Assembly: GCA_029556265.1 (NCBI GenBank)
Contig: JAKQFH010000003.1
Coordinates: forward strand, 46,395-110,394
DNA from: Chloroflexota bacterium
GTDB taxonomy: Bacteria > Chloroflexota > Anaerolineae > Anaerolineales > Anaerolineaceae
Length of the DNA stretch: 64,000 bases
Direction of reading: 5' to 3'
The notes beneath the pieces were generated by a model, which saw nothing but the letters and a program-made list of their open reading frames with translations, ran no database searches and was not told the DNA's origin. Made by a program: the position numbers and the translations under genes. The stretch's first letter is position 1. Every line of letters starts with the position of its first letter. Below, in pieces: positions 46,163 to 55,009 of the stretch.

Positions 46163-49100
46163 ATCGGGTAAAACTTGCCTCGTTAGAAATGCATGGGTAC
46201 AAAACTTTTGCCCGGCAAACGCGTCTCGAATTCCCCGCCAGTACCACGGCGATTGTTGGACCGAACGGCTCGGGGAAATCCAATGTCGCAGACGCGATCC
46301 GTTGGGTTTTGGGGGAACAGTCGTACTCCTTGCTGCGAGCTAAAAAGACTGAGGATATGATTTATATCGGGTCGGACCAGCGCGCGCGAGCGGGTATGGC
46401 TTCCGTCTCCATCACGTTCAATAACGAGACGAATTGGCTGCCAATTGATTACAGTGAGGTAACGCTCACTCGCCGGGCTTACCGTGATGGGACAAACGAG
46501 TACCTGCTGAACAATCAGCGCGTGCGGTTGAAGGACTTTCATGAGCTGCTGGCAAAGACGGGCTTAAGCGACCGAACGTATACGATTATTGGACAAGGGC
46601 TGGTGGACCTGGCTTTGTCCATCAAGCCAGATGAACGCAGCAAACTGTTTGAAGAGGCTGCCGGGATTGGATTGTACCGTTCGCGGAAAGAAGAGACGCT
46701 GAGACGTCTGGAAAGCACCCAAAGAAACCTTGAGCGTGTTTCGGACATTATGGACGAAATCCGACCGCGTTTACGCAGCCTGGAAAGACAAGCCGCGCGT
46801 GTGAGCGAATACAAAGTCGTTCAGGAAAGCCTCCAGGAAAAACTGCGTGTTTGGTATGGATACCACTGGTTTAAAGCGCAGGAAGACATCAGCCAGTTGA
46901 AAGCTGAGTTGGAACGAGTGGAAGGCGCTTCCTCAAATGCGCTTGGCTTGCTTAAACAGAATCAATCTGTTCTGGCGGCCCATAAAGAGAGCATTTCCGC
47001 GCAGAGGACGCTTGTAAACGAACTGCATCAACAGCTTGGGAGGTTGCACGACTCTATTCAATCAGCGAATAAGGATGCGGCGGTTAACGACGAGAGAGAA
47101 CAAGCCCTATTAAGAGCGCAAGCACAGATAGGCGACGACCTTTTGAAACTTGAGGAGACGATTGAATCTTCTGAAAAAACTCTGGAAGCCCTGAAGAACG
47201 ATCTCGAAACCGAGTCCCAATCCCTTTCGCAGCTCAAAGAAAGACAATCACAAATTGGGCTTGAACTGACGCAGGAAAGAAACAAAAAGAAAGAAATTGA
47301 AAACCAACGGACAGCCCTGCAAACACGCCTGTTGAATTTTGATAAAGAACTGCTGGTTTTGGAGAGCAGAAAGAGAGAAACTGAAACGCGGCTTGAATCC
47401 CTTCAGCGAAGCCTGCTCAGCAATCGCGCCGCGCTTGAGAACCTGGTTGTCGAGGAGAAAGCCGCGGCATCCGCGCAGAAGGGCTTGGAAGACCGCCTAA
47501 GCACCCACGAGGAACAAGTCCGCGCGTTGGAAAATCAGCGTAGAGCCAACCTGGAAACACAAGCAGCCCTGAAGAAAGAGACGGAGGAATACTCTGCCCA
47601 GATAAACCGGCTGAACCTGGAAAAAAATAAGCTGACGAGTCAACTTCAGCTGTTAATTCAGGCTCAGGAAAGTCTGGCGGGATATTCCGACGGCGCGAAG
47701 GCGTTAATGAAAAACGCGCGCGTCCGACAATATGGCAAATCTATTACAGACCTGGCAACAAAACTTGACGTTCCCGAAAAATACGAGAAAGCGCTTACGG
47801 CGGCTTTAGGCGAGTCCATTGACCTTTTGGTGCTGCCTGAAGACCGCCTGGAACTTGGCTTGTTGACACAAATCGCGGCTGAGGTGACAGAAAAAGTCGC
47901 CCTCATTGGTCTTAAGGGTATCACCCAGGCGAAAGAGCCCGATGCGCCAGGCGGAGAGGGAATAATTGGCAGAGCCGCCGAACTCGTCCGCAGCCCGGAA
48001 GCTATGTCAGCTTTGGTACAGCGCTTGCTGAGCCAGTATCTTGTGGTTGATACGTTGGAGCGCGTTTTCAGTTTGCCGGAACAGATACGGGAACGCTATA
48101 ACATCGTGACCTTGAATGGTGAGGTTTTGCTTCGCAGTGGGGTTTTTGTCCTCGGGAAGCAAAAGACCGCCAGCAAGGTGGCGTATGTGCGCACGCGCAA
48201 TGAGTTGGAACAAAACCTGAAGGAATTGGATACGAGGCTTAGCCAAGCGCTTGAAAAAGAAAAGGAGGCCCGACAGAAACTGATTGGCACGGACGCTGAA
48301 ATCGCTACCAATCAGAACCAACAACGCGCGATAGAAAAACAAATCAGCGATCTGCGTCGTGAGCTGAACAGCGCGCTGGTGAACCTGGACAAAGCTATCA
48401 ACCGCCGAAAATGGACGCAGAATCAAACCAATGAAAACGAGCAGGAAATCGCGCGCCTGCAAGCAGAACAAACCAGATTGGTCGAAAAAGCTGCCCAAAT
48501 CCAAAACGAAAGCAAAATCACGGCTGGCTCGCTCGCAGAGCTCGCAAACACCTCGGACCCGCAGAAGTTGGAAGACCTGGAACAACAGTTTCAATACCTC
48601 CAGATGGAATCCCGGGTCCAGGAACAAGCGCTTGCCCATACCCGGCAGACCATGCTCACTCAGGAGCAGCGCTTAGCCTCCGACCGCGAGCGAAAGTCGC
48701 TCCTGGGTCAGCGCCGCGGCGCGAATGCCGATGAGCTGGCAGGCTTACAGGAAAAGAAAGCAGAAACAGACGCAATCTTGCAGAAGCTGAATGAGGAAGT
48801 GAGCCTGGTGCAGGCTGAGCAATTGGCGGCGAACCAGGCCAAACTTAAGAGCTTTGAAACAGAATTTCAGGCTCTCAGTGAGGCGGAAGCCGATCTTCAA
48901 AAAGAGCTTTCATTCAAAGAGCGTCAGGTAACGCATGTCCAATTGGAGCTTGGTCGTAAACAGGAACGACTGGAGTATCTGCGCTCCCATATTGAAGATG
49001 ATTTTGGGTTGATTGAACTGGAATATCGGAACGAGTTTACCGTTTCTACCCCGCTCCCATTTCCGGATTTAGTTATTGAAACGCTCTCAGAAACGATAGA

Positions 49101-49773
49101 ACTGCCTGCAGGCATTGAAGAAGAAATGAGGGAGCTGAAGAACCATATCCGGCGGATTGGGGTGGTTAACTTCGAAGCTGAGAACGAGTATATTGAGGTT
49201 AGGGAACGGTATGATAACCTGACAGCGCAGGTTGCCGACCTTCAGGCTGCCGTGCAAGATATCCAGCGGATGATAACCGAATTGGATGAGGTGATGCAGC
49301 GTGAATTTCTGAACACCTACAAATCAGTCAGCGTGGAATTCAGCCGGATGTTTACCAGGTTGTTTAATGGCGGTTCTGCCCGCCTGATCCTCTCAGACGA
49401 ATCCGCGCCAATCGAGGGAGGAATTGAAATTGAAGCCCGCCTGCCAGGAAAACGGGAACAAGGTTTGGTCCTCTTATCCGGCGGAGAGCGCAGCCTTACC
49501 GCCGTCGCGCTGGTGTTCGCGCTGTTAAAAATCTCGCCAACGCCGTTTTGCGTGTTGGATGAGGTGGACGCGATGTTGGATGAATCCAACGTGGGCCGGT
49601 TCATTGAACTGCTTAAGGACCTCTCAAACGACACGCAGTTCATGCTGATCACGCATAACCGCAATACTGTTCAGGCAGCCGAGGTCATTTATGGCGTTAC
49701 GATGGGGAGGGACGGCGCCAGCCAGATTATCAGTCTGCGTTTGGACGAAGTCGATGACAGTTATGTAAAGTAA
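46159..49773 (+). CDS. smc: Chromosome segregation protein SMC
   Basis: A 1204-residue SMC ATPase. The N-terminal head has GPNGSGKSNVADAIRWVLGE (Walker A); two long coiled coils flank a hinge at about 510-640; the C-terminal head has LLSGGERSLTAVALVFAL (signature) and FCVLDEVDAMLDESN (Walker B). Length is that of bacterial SMCs. rnc-smc coupling by a 4-base overlap is a common bacterial order. Works with ScpA (43446-44225) and an scpB outside the window. Confidence 0.97.
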   Translation: MNRVKLASLEMHGYKTFARQTRLEFPASTTAIVGPNGSGKSNVADAIRWVLGEQSYSLLRAKKTEDMIYIGSDQRARAGMASVSITFNNETNWLPIDYSEVTLTRRAYRDGTNEYLLNNQRVRLKDFHELLAKTGLSDRTYTIIGQGLVDLALSIKPDERSKLFEEAAGIGLYRSRKEETLRRLESTQRNLERVSDIMDEIRPRLRSLERQAARVSEYKVVQESLQEKLRVWYGYHWFKAQEDISQLKAELERVEGASSNALGLLKQNQSVLAAHKESISAQRTLVNELHQQLGRLHDSIQSANKDAAVNDEREQALLRAQAQIGDDLLKLEETIESSEKTLEALKNDLETESQSLSQLKERQSQIGLELTQERNKKKEIENQRTALQTRLLNFDKELLVLESRKRETETRLESLQRSLLSNRAALENLVVEEKAAASAQKGLEDRLSTHEEQVRALENQRRANLETQAALKKETEEYSAQINRLNLEKNKLTSQLQLLIQAQESLAGYSDGAKALMKNARVRQYGKSITDLATKLDVPEKYEKALTAALGESIDLLVLPEDRLELGLLTQIAAEVTEKVALIGLKGITQAKEPDAPGGEGIIGRAAELVRSPEAMSALVQRLLSQYLVVDTLERVFSLPEQIRERYNIVTLNGEVLLRSGVFVLGKQKTASKVAYVRTRNELEQNLKELDTRLSQALEKEKEARQKLIGTDAEIATNQNQQRAIEKQISDLRRELNSALVNLDKAINRRKWTQNQTNENEQEIARLQAEQTRLVEKAAQIQNESKITAGSLAELANTSDPQKLEDLEQQFQYLQMESRVQEQALAHTRQTMLTQEQRLASDRERKSLLGQRRGANADELAGLQEKKAETDAILQKLNEEVSLVQAEQLAANQAKLKSFETEFQALSEAEADLQKELSFKERQVTHVQLELGRKQERLEYLRSHIEDDFGLIELEYRNEFTVSTPLPFPDLVIETLSETIELPAGIEEEMRELKNHIRRIGVVNFEAENEYIEVRERYDNLTAQVADLQAAVQDIQRMITELDEVMQREFLNTYKSVSVEFSRMFTRLFNGGSARLILSDESAPIEGGIEIEARLPGKREQGLVLLSGGERSLTAVALVFALLKISPTPFCVLDEVDAMLDESNVGRFIELLKDLSNDTQFMLITHNRNTVQAAEVIYGVTMGRDGASQIISLRLDEVDDSYVK

Positions 49774-50194
49774 AAATTAACCTGACCCAATTCCGCTTGG
49801 TGGACGGCATGGGAATTAATCGCAGCGGGACCGGCGTTTGGAATAATGCAAGACCTTGCTTTGCAAGAGAGCTGAACCAGCATGTCATTTTTCATCCGGA
49901 ATAGTATTTCCATCCGGCAAACCCTTGCCCCGGCGCTTATTTGCTCAGAGTGACCAAATCCGGGCAAGGCGCCTGGTGATTAGTCAGGCACACGCGGTTC
50001 TGAATTGGAGATTGCTATTGGCAACTTCAGGATTCTGCGGAGTTTGAAATTCAACCTTTCAGATGGGGCTATCGGGGTGCGGTTCACCCTTCGATAAGCG
50101 GGAAAGGGTCAATCACGTGATTTTGGATTCAAAAAAGCGGCTGATGGTGAATTGGCGTCCAATTCATCTCAGCCGCTTTTAGCTTGCGGAAGGT
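49774..50194. other. Intergenic region with no visible gene
   Basis: Between the convergent smc and parvulin genes. Apart from the bidirectional terminator at 50131-50180 I see no coding frame, repeat or RNA motif. Confidence 0.5.
50131..50180. terminator. Strong bidirectional terminator
   Basis: GCGGCTGA pairs with TCAGCCGC, and the inner arm (GTGAATTGG) pairs with CCAATTCAT apart from one G-T; A run on the left and TTTT on the right. It serves the minus-strand foldase gene and can also stop smc transcripts. Confidence 0.88.
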
Positions 50195-51565
50195 TTACTT
50201 ACCGCCAAAAATCGCGTTATACAGCGTGGAAGTTACCGCAGGCGTGGAGGGGGTAAAATCCGCCCATTTATCGTTGATCACAATATCATCGCGGGAGTTC
50301 CGCAAATCTTCCAGCCAGTTTGTGAAGGTAGTCTGTTTGAGCTTGGAAAAGGCGGAGGCATCCAGGTCGTTGACCGCATGACCAACGCACTGGATGATGT
50401 GATAACCGAAATCAGTTTTGATTGGCTCGCTGATTTCACCTGGTTTCATTGCGAAAGCGGCATCTTCAAACGCGGTCACCATGGAACCGCGCCCAAACCA
50501 TCCCAAATCCCCACCATTATCTTTGTTTGAGCTATCGGTGGAGTAGGTGGCAGCCAGGGTGTTCCAGTCCTCACCTTTTTTCAGGTCTTCAAGGACAGTT
50601 TTCGCTTCGTCTTCGGTGGCGACAAGAATATGGCGCGCCCAAACTTGCTCTTCTTTGGGTTCCAAATCCGCGGTGACGGCTTCAAGCAGCTTTTCACGCA
50701 GGAGCTTGCTGCGGAATGAATCCTCTATCACACTGCGCGAAATACCGTAATGACTCACATTCCCGTAATAATCTTTCAGCACGCCGCTGTATATCTTGGT
50801 GGTATAGACTGTGGGGGTGGGCGTGATGGTAGGCACCTTGGTTTCGGTTGGGACGCTGGTAGGCGTAGAGCCAGCCGGAACGGGCTCAGATGTGGCGGTT
50901 GGCTCCAGCGTTGAGGTGGGGGTGTTGGTGGGCATCCAACCTTCGGGGGTGGAGGTGGACGTGGGCAGCGGAGTGGGCGTGTCGGTTGGCTGGATGATCG
51001 CGATCTGGGTCAGTGAAAGCGTGGGGGTATTCACGATGGTTGGGGTGATTGTTGGGGTAGGAGTGCCTTCGGGGAAAAAATCGAAGGCAGCCTGCATCGC
51101 TTTTGCCACTTCTTCGTCACTGACGGTTATGCCGCGTTTGGCGGCTTCTTCCTTGATCAGGATATTCTCAACCATCGTATTCAGCGTTTGTTCGCCGATG
51201 ACCGCTGGCATTTTCAGTGAGGTCACCAGATTTTGGGCTGTGGTCAGAAAGCTTGAACCATAACTGCCCAGCATCTGATAGTAATAATAGTAATTGCTGG
51301 CTTGGTTCAACATGTTCAGACGGGTGAACTTGACCACAGGCTGAAATTCCCGGACAGTAATTTTCTCTTCTCCAACAGACGCGAGGACTGTGGAGGGTTT
51401 CACAATGTAATTATCGACCAATACATACGCGAGCAGACCCACAACAACCGCCGCAACTGCCAGCGTTGAGAAGAGAATGGCTCTTGTTTCCCGGCGTTCT
51501 CTCTCTTGTTTTGCAAGGTGTTTTTTTGTAACTACTTGCTTTACCGGTTTGCGATTATTCGCCAT
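50195..51565 (-). CDS. Parvulin-type peptidyl-prolyl isomerase/foldase
   Basis: A 456-residue membrane-anchored, SurA/PrsA-like foldase. A basic N-terminus is followed by one membrane helix at about 29-51, then a SurA-N-like region (NTMVENILIKEEAAKRGITVSDEEV). From about 167 to 255 there is a low-complexity insert made almost only of Pro, Thr, Ser and Glu. The chain then resumes and enters a PpiC/parvulin domain at about 305-400 (ARHILVATEDEA, GGDLGWFGRGSMV, FGYHIIQ). It should assist folding of exported proteins. Followed downstream by a terminator. Confidence 0.88.
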   Translation of the reverse strand: MANNRKPVKQVVTKKHLAKQERERRETRAILFSTLAVAAVVVGLLAYVLVDNYIVKPSTVLASVGEEKITVREFQPVVKFTRLNMLNQASNYYYYYQMLGSYGSSFLTTAQNLVTSLKMPAVIGEQTLNTMVENILIKEEAAKRGITVSDEEVAKAMQAAFDFFPEGTPTPTITPTIVNTPTLSLTQIAIIQPTDTPTPLPTSTSTPEGWMPTNTPTSTLEPTATSEPVPAGSTPTSVPTETKVPTITPTPTVYTTKIYSGVLKDYYGNVSHYGISRSVIEDSFRSKLLREKLLEAVTADLEPKEEQVWARHILVATEDEAKTVLEDLKKGEDWNTLAATYSTDSSNKDNGGDLGWFGRGSMVTAFEDAAFAMKPGEISEPIKTDFGYHIIQCVGHAVNDLDASAFSKLKQTTFTNWLEDLRNSRDDIVINDKWADFTPSTPAVTSTLYNAIFGGK

Positions 51566-51577
51566 AAAGAACCACCT

Positions 51578-51850
51578 TTATGAGTTTTGGTCGTAATAAA
51601 TATCACCTTCGAAGGGAATCAAGGCGATGTGGCGCGCGTTTTTAATCGCTTTAGCAACTTCACGTTGGTGTTTGGCGCAGGTTCCGGTTTGGCGGCGCGG
51701 GCGGATTTTTCCGGTTTCGTTGATGAAGCGGGTCATAAGGTCAACGTTTTTGTAATCGATAACCAGATTCTTATCCGCGCAGAACTGACAGAATTTGGGT
51801 TTGGAGACATAATGGCGGCTTCCACCGCTGTTGGATTTATAATCAGACAT
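51578..51850 (-). CDS. rpsR: 30S ribosomal protein S18
   Basis: A 90-residue bS18. [10 protein letters not shown] and [25 protein letters not shown] mark the family. Three Cys plus His suggest the zinc-binding (C+) form rather than the Cys-free form. It lies 12 bases downstream of rpsF with the usual GGAATCGAG spacing, and 12 bases before the foldase gene. Confidence 0.96.
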   Translation of the reverse strand: MSDYKSNSGGSRHYVSKPKFCQFCADKNLVIDYKNVDLMTRFINETGKIRPRRQTGTCAKHQREVAKAIKNARHIALIPFEGDIYYDQNS

Positions 51851-51862
51851 CTCGATTCCTTT

Positions 51863-52147
51863 CTACAGAGTCCGAACGATAATTGATCGCAAAATCTGTT
51901 CGTTGTAACCAAATGTGCGGCGAAGATTGGCTACTTCGGACGGATCCAGCTTGAAAGACACCAGCACGTAATAGCCTTCGGTCAACTTGCGGATGGGATA
52001 AGCCAATCTGCGCTTACCCCAGCGATCCACTTTGAGAATTTCGCCGTTGGCGGTTTTGATTAAGTTCTCAACTGTTTCGGTAAGCCCATTTAATGTGGCT
52101 TCGTCCAGGTCTGCCTGGAGAATGTAAATTAACTCGTAAGTATGCAT
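51863..52147 (-). CDS. rpsF: 30S ribosomal protein S6
   Basis: A 94-residue bS6. YELIYILQADLDEATLNGL opens the fold; KVDRWGKRRLAYPIRKLTEGYYVLVSF is the S18- and rRNA-contacting part. AAAGGAG lies upstream of the ATG. The ssb gene that usually sits between rpsF and rpsR is absent: S18 follows directly. Confidence 0.96.
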   Translation of the reverse strand: MHTYELIYILQADLDEATLNGLTETVENLIKTANGEILKVDRWGKRRLAYPIRKLTEGYYVLVSFKLDPSEVANLRRTFGYNEQILRSIIVRTL

Positions 52148-52270
52148 AAGTATGAGGCTCCTTTCCTCGGGTTTGCTCCTGCTTTGCGCCGTAGGCGGGC
52201 AGGAGTGGAAGGTTTCAGGGGTTTCCTGATTTTAACGAAGAGAGTTTATCACAAATCGCGATAAATGCAA
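52148..52270 (-). promoter_or_regulatory. rpsF promoter and leader with hairpin
   Basis: On the minus strand TTGCAT (52265-52270), a 16-base spacer and TAAACT (52243-52248) give a fair sigma-A promoter. The leader of about 90 nt contains a hairpin (52176-52205: CTCCTGC with GCAGGAG, and inner GCGCC with GGCG) containing CCTACGG. A structured leader that binds the S6:S18 complex is known for this operon in other bacteria, so autoregulation is plausible. Confidence 0.45.
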
Positions 52271-52341
52271 GCCTTTGAATCAATGGGCTGCAGGCGGAAT
52301 TGAGCGAAGGCTGGTTATTTGCTGTGCCAAACATGATGCAG

Positions 52342-52376
52342 AAAAGACAAGTGCCGACGCACGCGCCGGCACTTGT
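52342..52376 (-). terminator. Terminator of the holin-like gene
   Basis: ACAAGTGCCG pairs perfectly with CGGCACTTGT around a 10-base loop; on the minus strand it is followed by CTTTT. Confidence 0.82.
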
Positions 52377-52390
52377 TTGTCAAGGTTGAA

Positions 52391-52759
52391 CTACTTTTTT
52401 TCTTCGCGTTTTTCCCGGCTGAACAAGATGGTCACGATGCTGACAATGATTGAGCCAAACAAAGCGGGCCAAAAGCCGTTGACGCTGAAGCCAACATGGA
52501 AAACATTCTGCGCGATATTCGATGAAAGCAAGAAAACACCCGCATTCAAGACCAGGCTGAACAAGCCCAACGTCAGGATAATCAGCCCGCAGGAGAAAAA
52601 CTTTAACACCGGCAGGAGCGTGGCATTCAGCAGCGCCAGAATTGCTGCCATAACCGCGTATGCGATCCAACCATTCCCCGAGACTTCAATTCCGGGGACA
52701 ATCCAAACTGCCAGGAATAGCGCAAGCATAATAACTAACCAACGTGTGACAAATTTCAT
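52391..52759 (-). CDS. Phage-holin-family-4-like small membrane protein
   Basis: A 122-residue protein with four hydrophobic helices, matching the PF04020 'four-TM holin' pattern: WLVIMLALFLAVWIVPGIEV, then AILALLNATLLPVLK. Despite the name these are usually chromosomal membrane proteins of unknown role. There are no phage genes nearby. AAGGAG lies before the ATG at 52759; an ATG three codons upstream (52768) is less likely. Monocistronic. Confidence 0.78.
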   Translation of the reverse strand: MKFVTRWLVIMLALFLAVWIVPGIEVSGNGWIAYAVMAAILALLNATLLPVLKFFSCGLIILTLGLFSLVLNAGVFLLSSNIAQNVFHVGFSVNGFWPALFGSIIVSIVTILFSREKREEKK

Positions 52760-52843
52760 GATAGACACTCCTTCGTATCTTGGTTGTTTTCATTATGGCA
52801 CATTTTTGGAGATTTACCCTAAGATAATATAAGGTTAAATCAG

Positions 52844-52919
52844 TGGCGCCCTTGACAGGATTCGAACCTGCAACCAACAGCTTAGAAGGCTGGTGCTCTG
52901 TCCGTTGAGCTACAAGGGC
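52844..52919 (-). tRNA. tRNA-Arg (TCT)
   Basis: Acceptor GCCCTTG pairs with CAAGGGC, followed by discriminator G and an encoded CCA. The D-arm is GCTCAACGGACAGAGC, the anticodon loop CTTCTAA, and the T-arm GGTTCGAATCC. Confidence 0.95.
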
Positions 52920-52947
52920 GTACGAAAATTATACCAAAAGGAAAGTT

Positions 52948-53388
52948 TCAGGCGGGTTTGATGCCTTTGTAGATCTTTCCGGTCCCGATTGTGCGCAGTA
53001 TCGTGTCGGCAGGCTTGCCGAGCAATTCCGAAAGTTCCATGGCATTCAGCGGACTGTTGCCATTGACGAGGAATATCTTGAAAATGGAATCCACAATCGC
53101 GCTGTGACCGGCGAGAAAATCCGGCTGCTTGGCGCAGTGCTCTGCCAGCGTGTGCAGCAGCGCGTCGACGCGCGTCACCTCACCCGTGGCGGGATTTATC
53201 AGGTCAATCTGGTCGGAATACGAATAGTCCGCCAGCAATTTCTGGTGTTCCGGACAGAGGAAAGACTGCAAATAAACCTTCCAATTGTGGTCCTGGGATT
53301 TCCACCATTCAAAGTCAATTCTGAATTTCGTTTTAAGTGTCGGTTTGATTAAGGCAGATATTCTTGAATCCACAGCTGCTCCAGTCAT
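52948..53388 (-). CDS. Conserved-looking protein of unknown function (unknown pair, gene 2)
   Basis: I do not recognise this 146-residue protein. It is soluble and mixed alpha/beta. The centre has a Cys/His/Tyr-rich stretch (FLCPEHQKLLADYSYSDQ) and an Asp-Leu-Ile-Asn-Pro-Ala-Thr-Gly segment. The C-terminal 45 residues (SPLNAMELSELLGKPADTIL, then a short tail) look like a winged or plain helix-turn-helix. It overlaps the upstream 528-residue gene by 4 bases (ATGA), so the two products are probably made together. Confidence 0.65.
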   Translation of the reverse strand: MTGAAVDSRISALIKPTLKTKFRIDFEWWKSQDHNWKVYLQSFLCPEHQKLLADYSYSDQIDLINPATGEVTRVDALLHTLAEHCAKQPDFLAGHSAIVDSIFKIFLVNGNSPLNAMELSELLGKPADTILRTIGTGKIYKGIKPA

Positions 53389-54971
53389 TCGTTTTCTGCG
53401 AGGTGGTAATAATGGTCACCGACATGTTTGAATTCATCGTGGGTTGAGAGGACGCTGAGCAAATCCTGGGGAGGTGTACGGCGGATGATATTCAGAGCCG
53501 CGTAGAGATCCAGGAAGTGAACGTGCCTTTGCGTGTTCAGCTTCGAGAGTTCGTTCATCATGCGCATCACATCTGACTTTAACGGGGTGTTTTTCCCTTT
53601 GCGGTCCTCCCAGAGTTTATCCAGGGTGCTTACGTCTGGAATGGCAATCGCCATACGGTCGTGAAAGCCGGCGTAAATCTGCTGGCGCAGAAGGGCAATA
53701 ACCAGACCGCCATCCGCGCCGACCAAAACTGTTTTAATCCATTCCTTATTTGAGCGTTTTTTCTGGGGGCGGATCAGGGTTATTGCTGGGTCTTCCGTGG
53801 CCGAAAGTTCAATGATGCTGCCGGGGATGAGGTTCTGGGATTCGTACCACTCGCGCAGCCCAAAAATGTAATGGTGTTTGCGAACCACCCAGGCGGAAAT
53901 CAGCTCCCCGCTGTTGGCATCCTGAAGAGAGAATTTGACATGTTCGGTTTCGAGCGCGGAGGGGAATATGCCGCTGGTTTCCGCGTTTATCGGGAGCGTG
54001 CCCGCCCGCCAATGCGGAAAGTTCAGTACAACCGTCGCTTCAGACGCGGAGAACTCGGGGGCGTTGAGGTCAGCAGGGGAATAAAGTTCGTCCGAGGTGC
54101 TTAACAACAGTTTTTCGCTCGCGTCGGACACCTCTTCAACAGACGCCGTCCGACCAGCCACCCGCAAATACAAAGGGGTTTCCAATACAGACTGCGGTTC
54201 CAACTTCTTGAGAAACCAGGCGATAATGCCTGTTGTCCCGACCTCATCAAAGCGGGGGTCTTCCTGCAGTTCGTAATTCAGTGAGAATTCCATCAGTTTA
54301 TCGTTCTCACCGCCGGAAAGCTCCAACTGGCTCATCAGTTCAGCCGAACTCATCGGGCCGCCGTCCCGGGCGTCCAACAGCGCTTCCGCCAGGTTCAGGT
54401 GGCCTGGTCCGATGTCAATCAGCAAGGATTTTGGGAACCAGGTATAACCGATACGCACCAGGTCCGATTGGGCGTCGAGTGCAGCGCGCAGTTTTGTTTT
54501 GATATCCGCGCCGTATTGCTGCCAGATTTGATCTTGCGGGGCGCCGCCATCAGCCGCGGCTTCGTAATCCATTGTATTGAGGGGGTGCTCCGCGACGCCG
54601 GCAGCGTATTCTTTTTGGCTCCCATCTGAAAATTCAATGGTCAGGACGGTGAAATCCCCAGCTTCGGGGTTGTTCCCGGGGTGGGTGGAAACGACGGTTC
54701 CGCTTTCCCAGGAACGCTGCGGAAAGACAAGTTGGTCTCCGGGTTCATGGAGATCCTTTGGGAGATAAACCTTGCCAAGGCCTTTCAGTTTACGTTTGAG
54801 TTCAGCCCGGGCACTCTCCAGACGGTTTGAAATCAACACGCGCGCCAGACCTTCAATCGGCAAAGGAGATTCTTTTTCGAAAAGGTGAGCGGAAAGCGCT
54901 TGCAGATCCTCAGGTGTGATCTGGAGGTTTTTCCACTGCTTCTCCTGAATTGCGTTGGTTGGTAATGCCAT
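53385..54971 (-). CDS. Large protein of unknown function (unknown pair, gene 1)
   Basis: A 528-residue soluble protein with no motif I can name. The N-terminus (15-60) has HTH-like helices (LPIEGLARVLISNRLESARA). Residues about 75-125 look like a small SH3/Tudor-type barrel (GDQLVFPQRSWESGTVV; IEFSDGSQKEYAAG). Residues about 300-400 (GTLPINAETSGIFP; SAWVVRKHHYIFGLREWY; PGSIIELSA) have a beta pattern that recalls B3/pseudobarrel DNA-binding domains. No transmembrane segment or signal peptide. A DNA- or chromatin-related role is only an inference. The promoter carries a palindrome. Confidence 0.7.
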   Translation of the reverse strand: MALPTNAIQEKQWKNLQITPEDLQALSAHLFEKESPLPIEGLARVLISNRLESARAELKRKLKGLGKVYLPKDLHEPGDQLVFPQRSWESGTVVSTHPGNNPEAGDFTVLTIEFSDGSQKEYAAGVAEHPLNTMDYEAAADGGAPQDQIWQQYGADIKTKLRAALDAQSDLVRIGYTWFPKSLLIDIGPGHLNLAEALLDARDGGPMSSAELMSQLELSGGENDKLMEFSLNYELQEDPRFDEVGTTGIIAWFLKKLEPQSVLETPLYLRVAGRTASVEEVSDASEKLLLSTSDELYSPADLNAPEFSASEATVVLNFPHWRAGTLPINAETSGIFPSALETEHVKFSLQDANSGELISAWVVRKHHYIFGLREWYESQNLIPGSIIELSATEDPAITLIRPQKKRSNKEWIKTVLVGADGGLVIALLRQQIYAGFHDRMAIAIPDVSTLDKLWEDRKGKNTPLKSDVMRMMNELSKLNTQRHVHFLDLYAALNIIRRTPPQDLLSVLSTHDEFKHVGDHYYHLAENE

Positions 54972-54982
54972 AATTCCCTCGA

Positions 54983-55009
54983 AAACACAAAATTGTGTTT
55001 GGATTATAC
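54983..55009 (-). promoter_or_regulatory. Promoter plus palindromic operator of the unknown pair
   Basis: On the minus strand TATAAT (55004-55009) is followed at once by a perfect inverted repeat, AAACACAA-TT-TTGTGTTT (54983-55000), covering the likely transcription start. This is a good place for a repressor site. The ATG at 54971 follows CGAGGGAA. Confidence 0.6.

Noticed and set aside
52391..52759. Prophage signal from the holin-like gene
   Set aside because: No other phage genes; this family is usually chromosomal.
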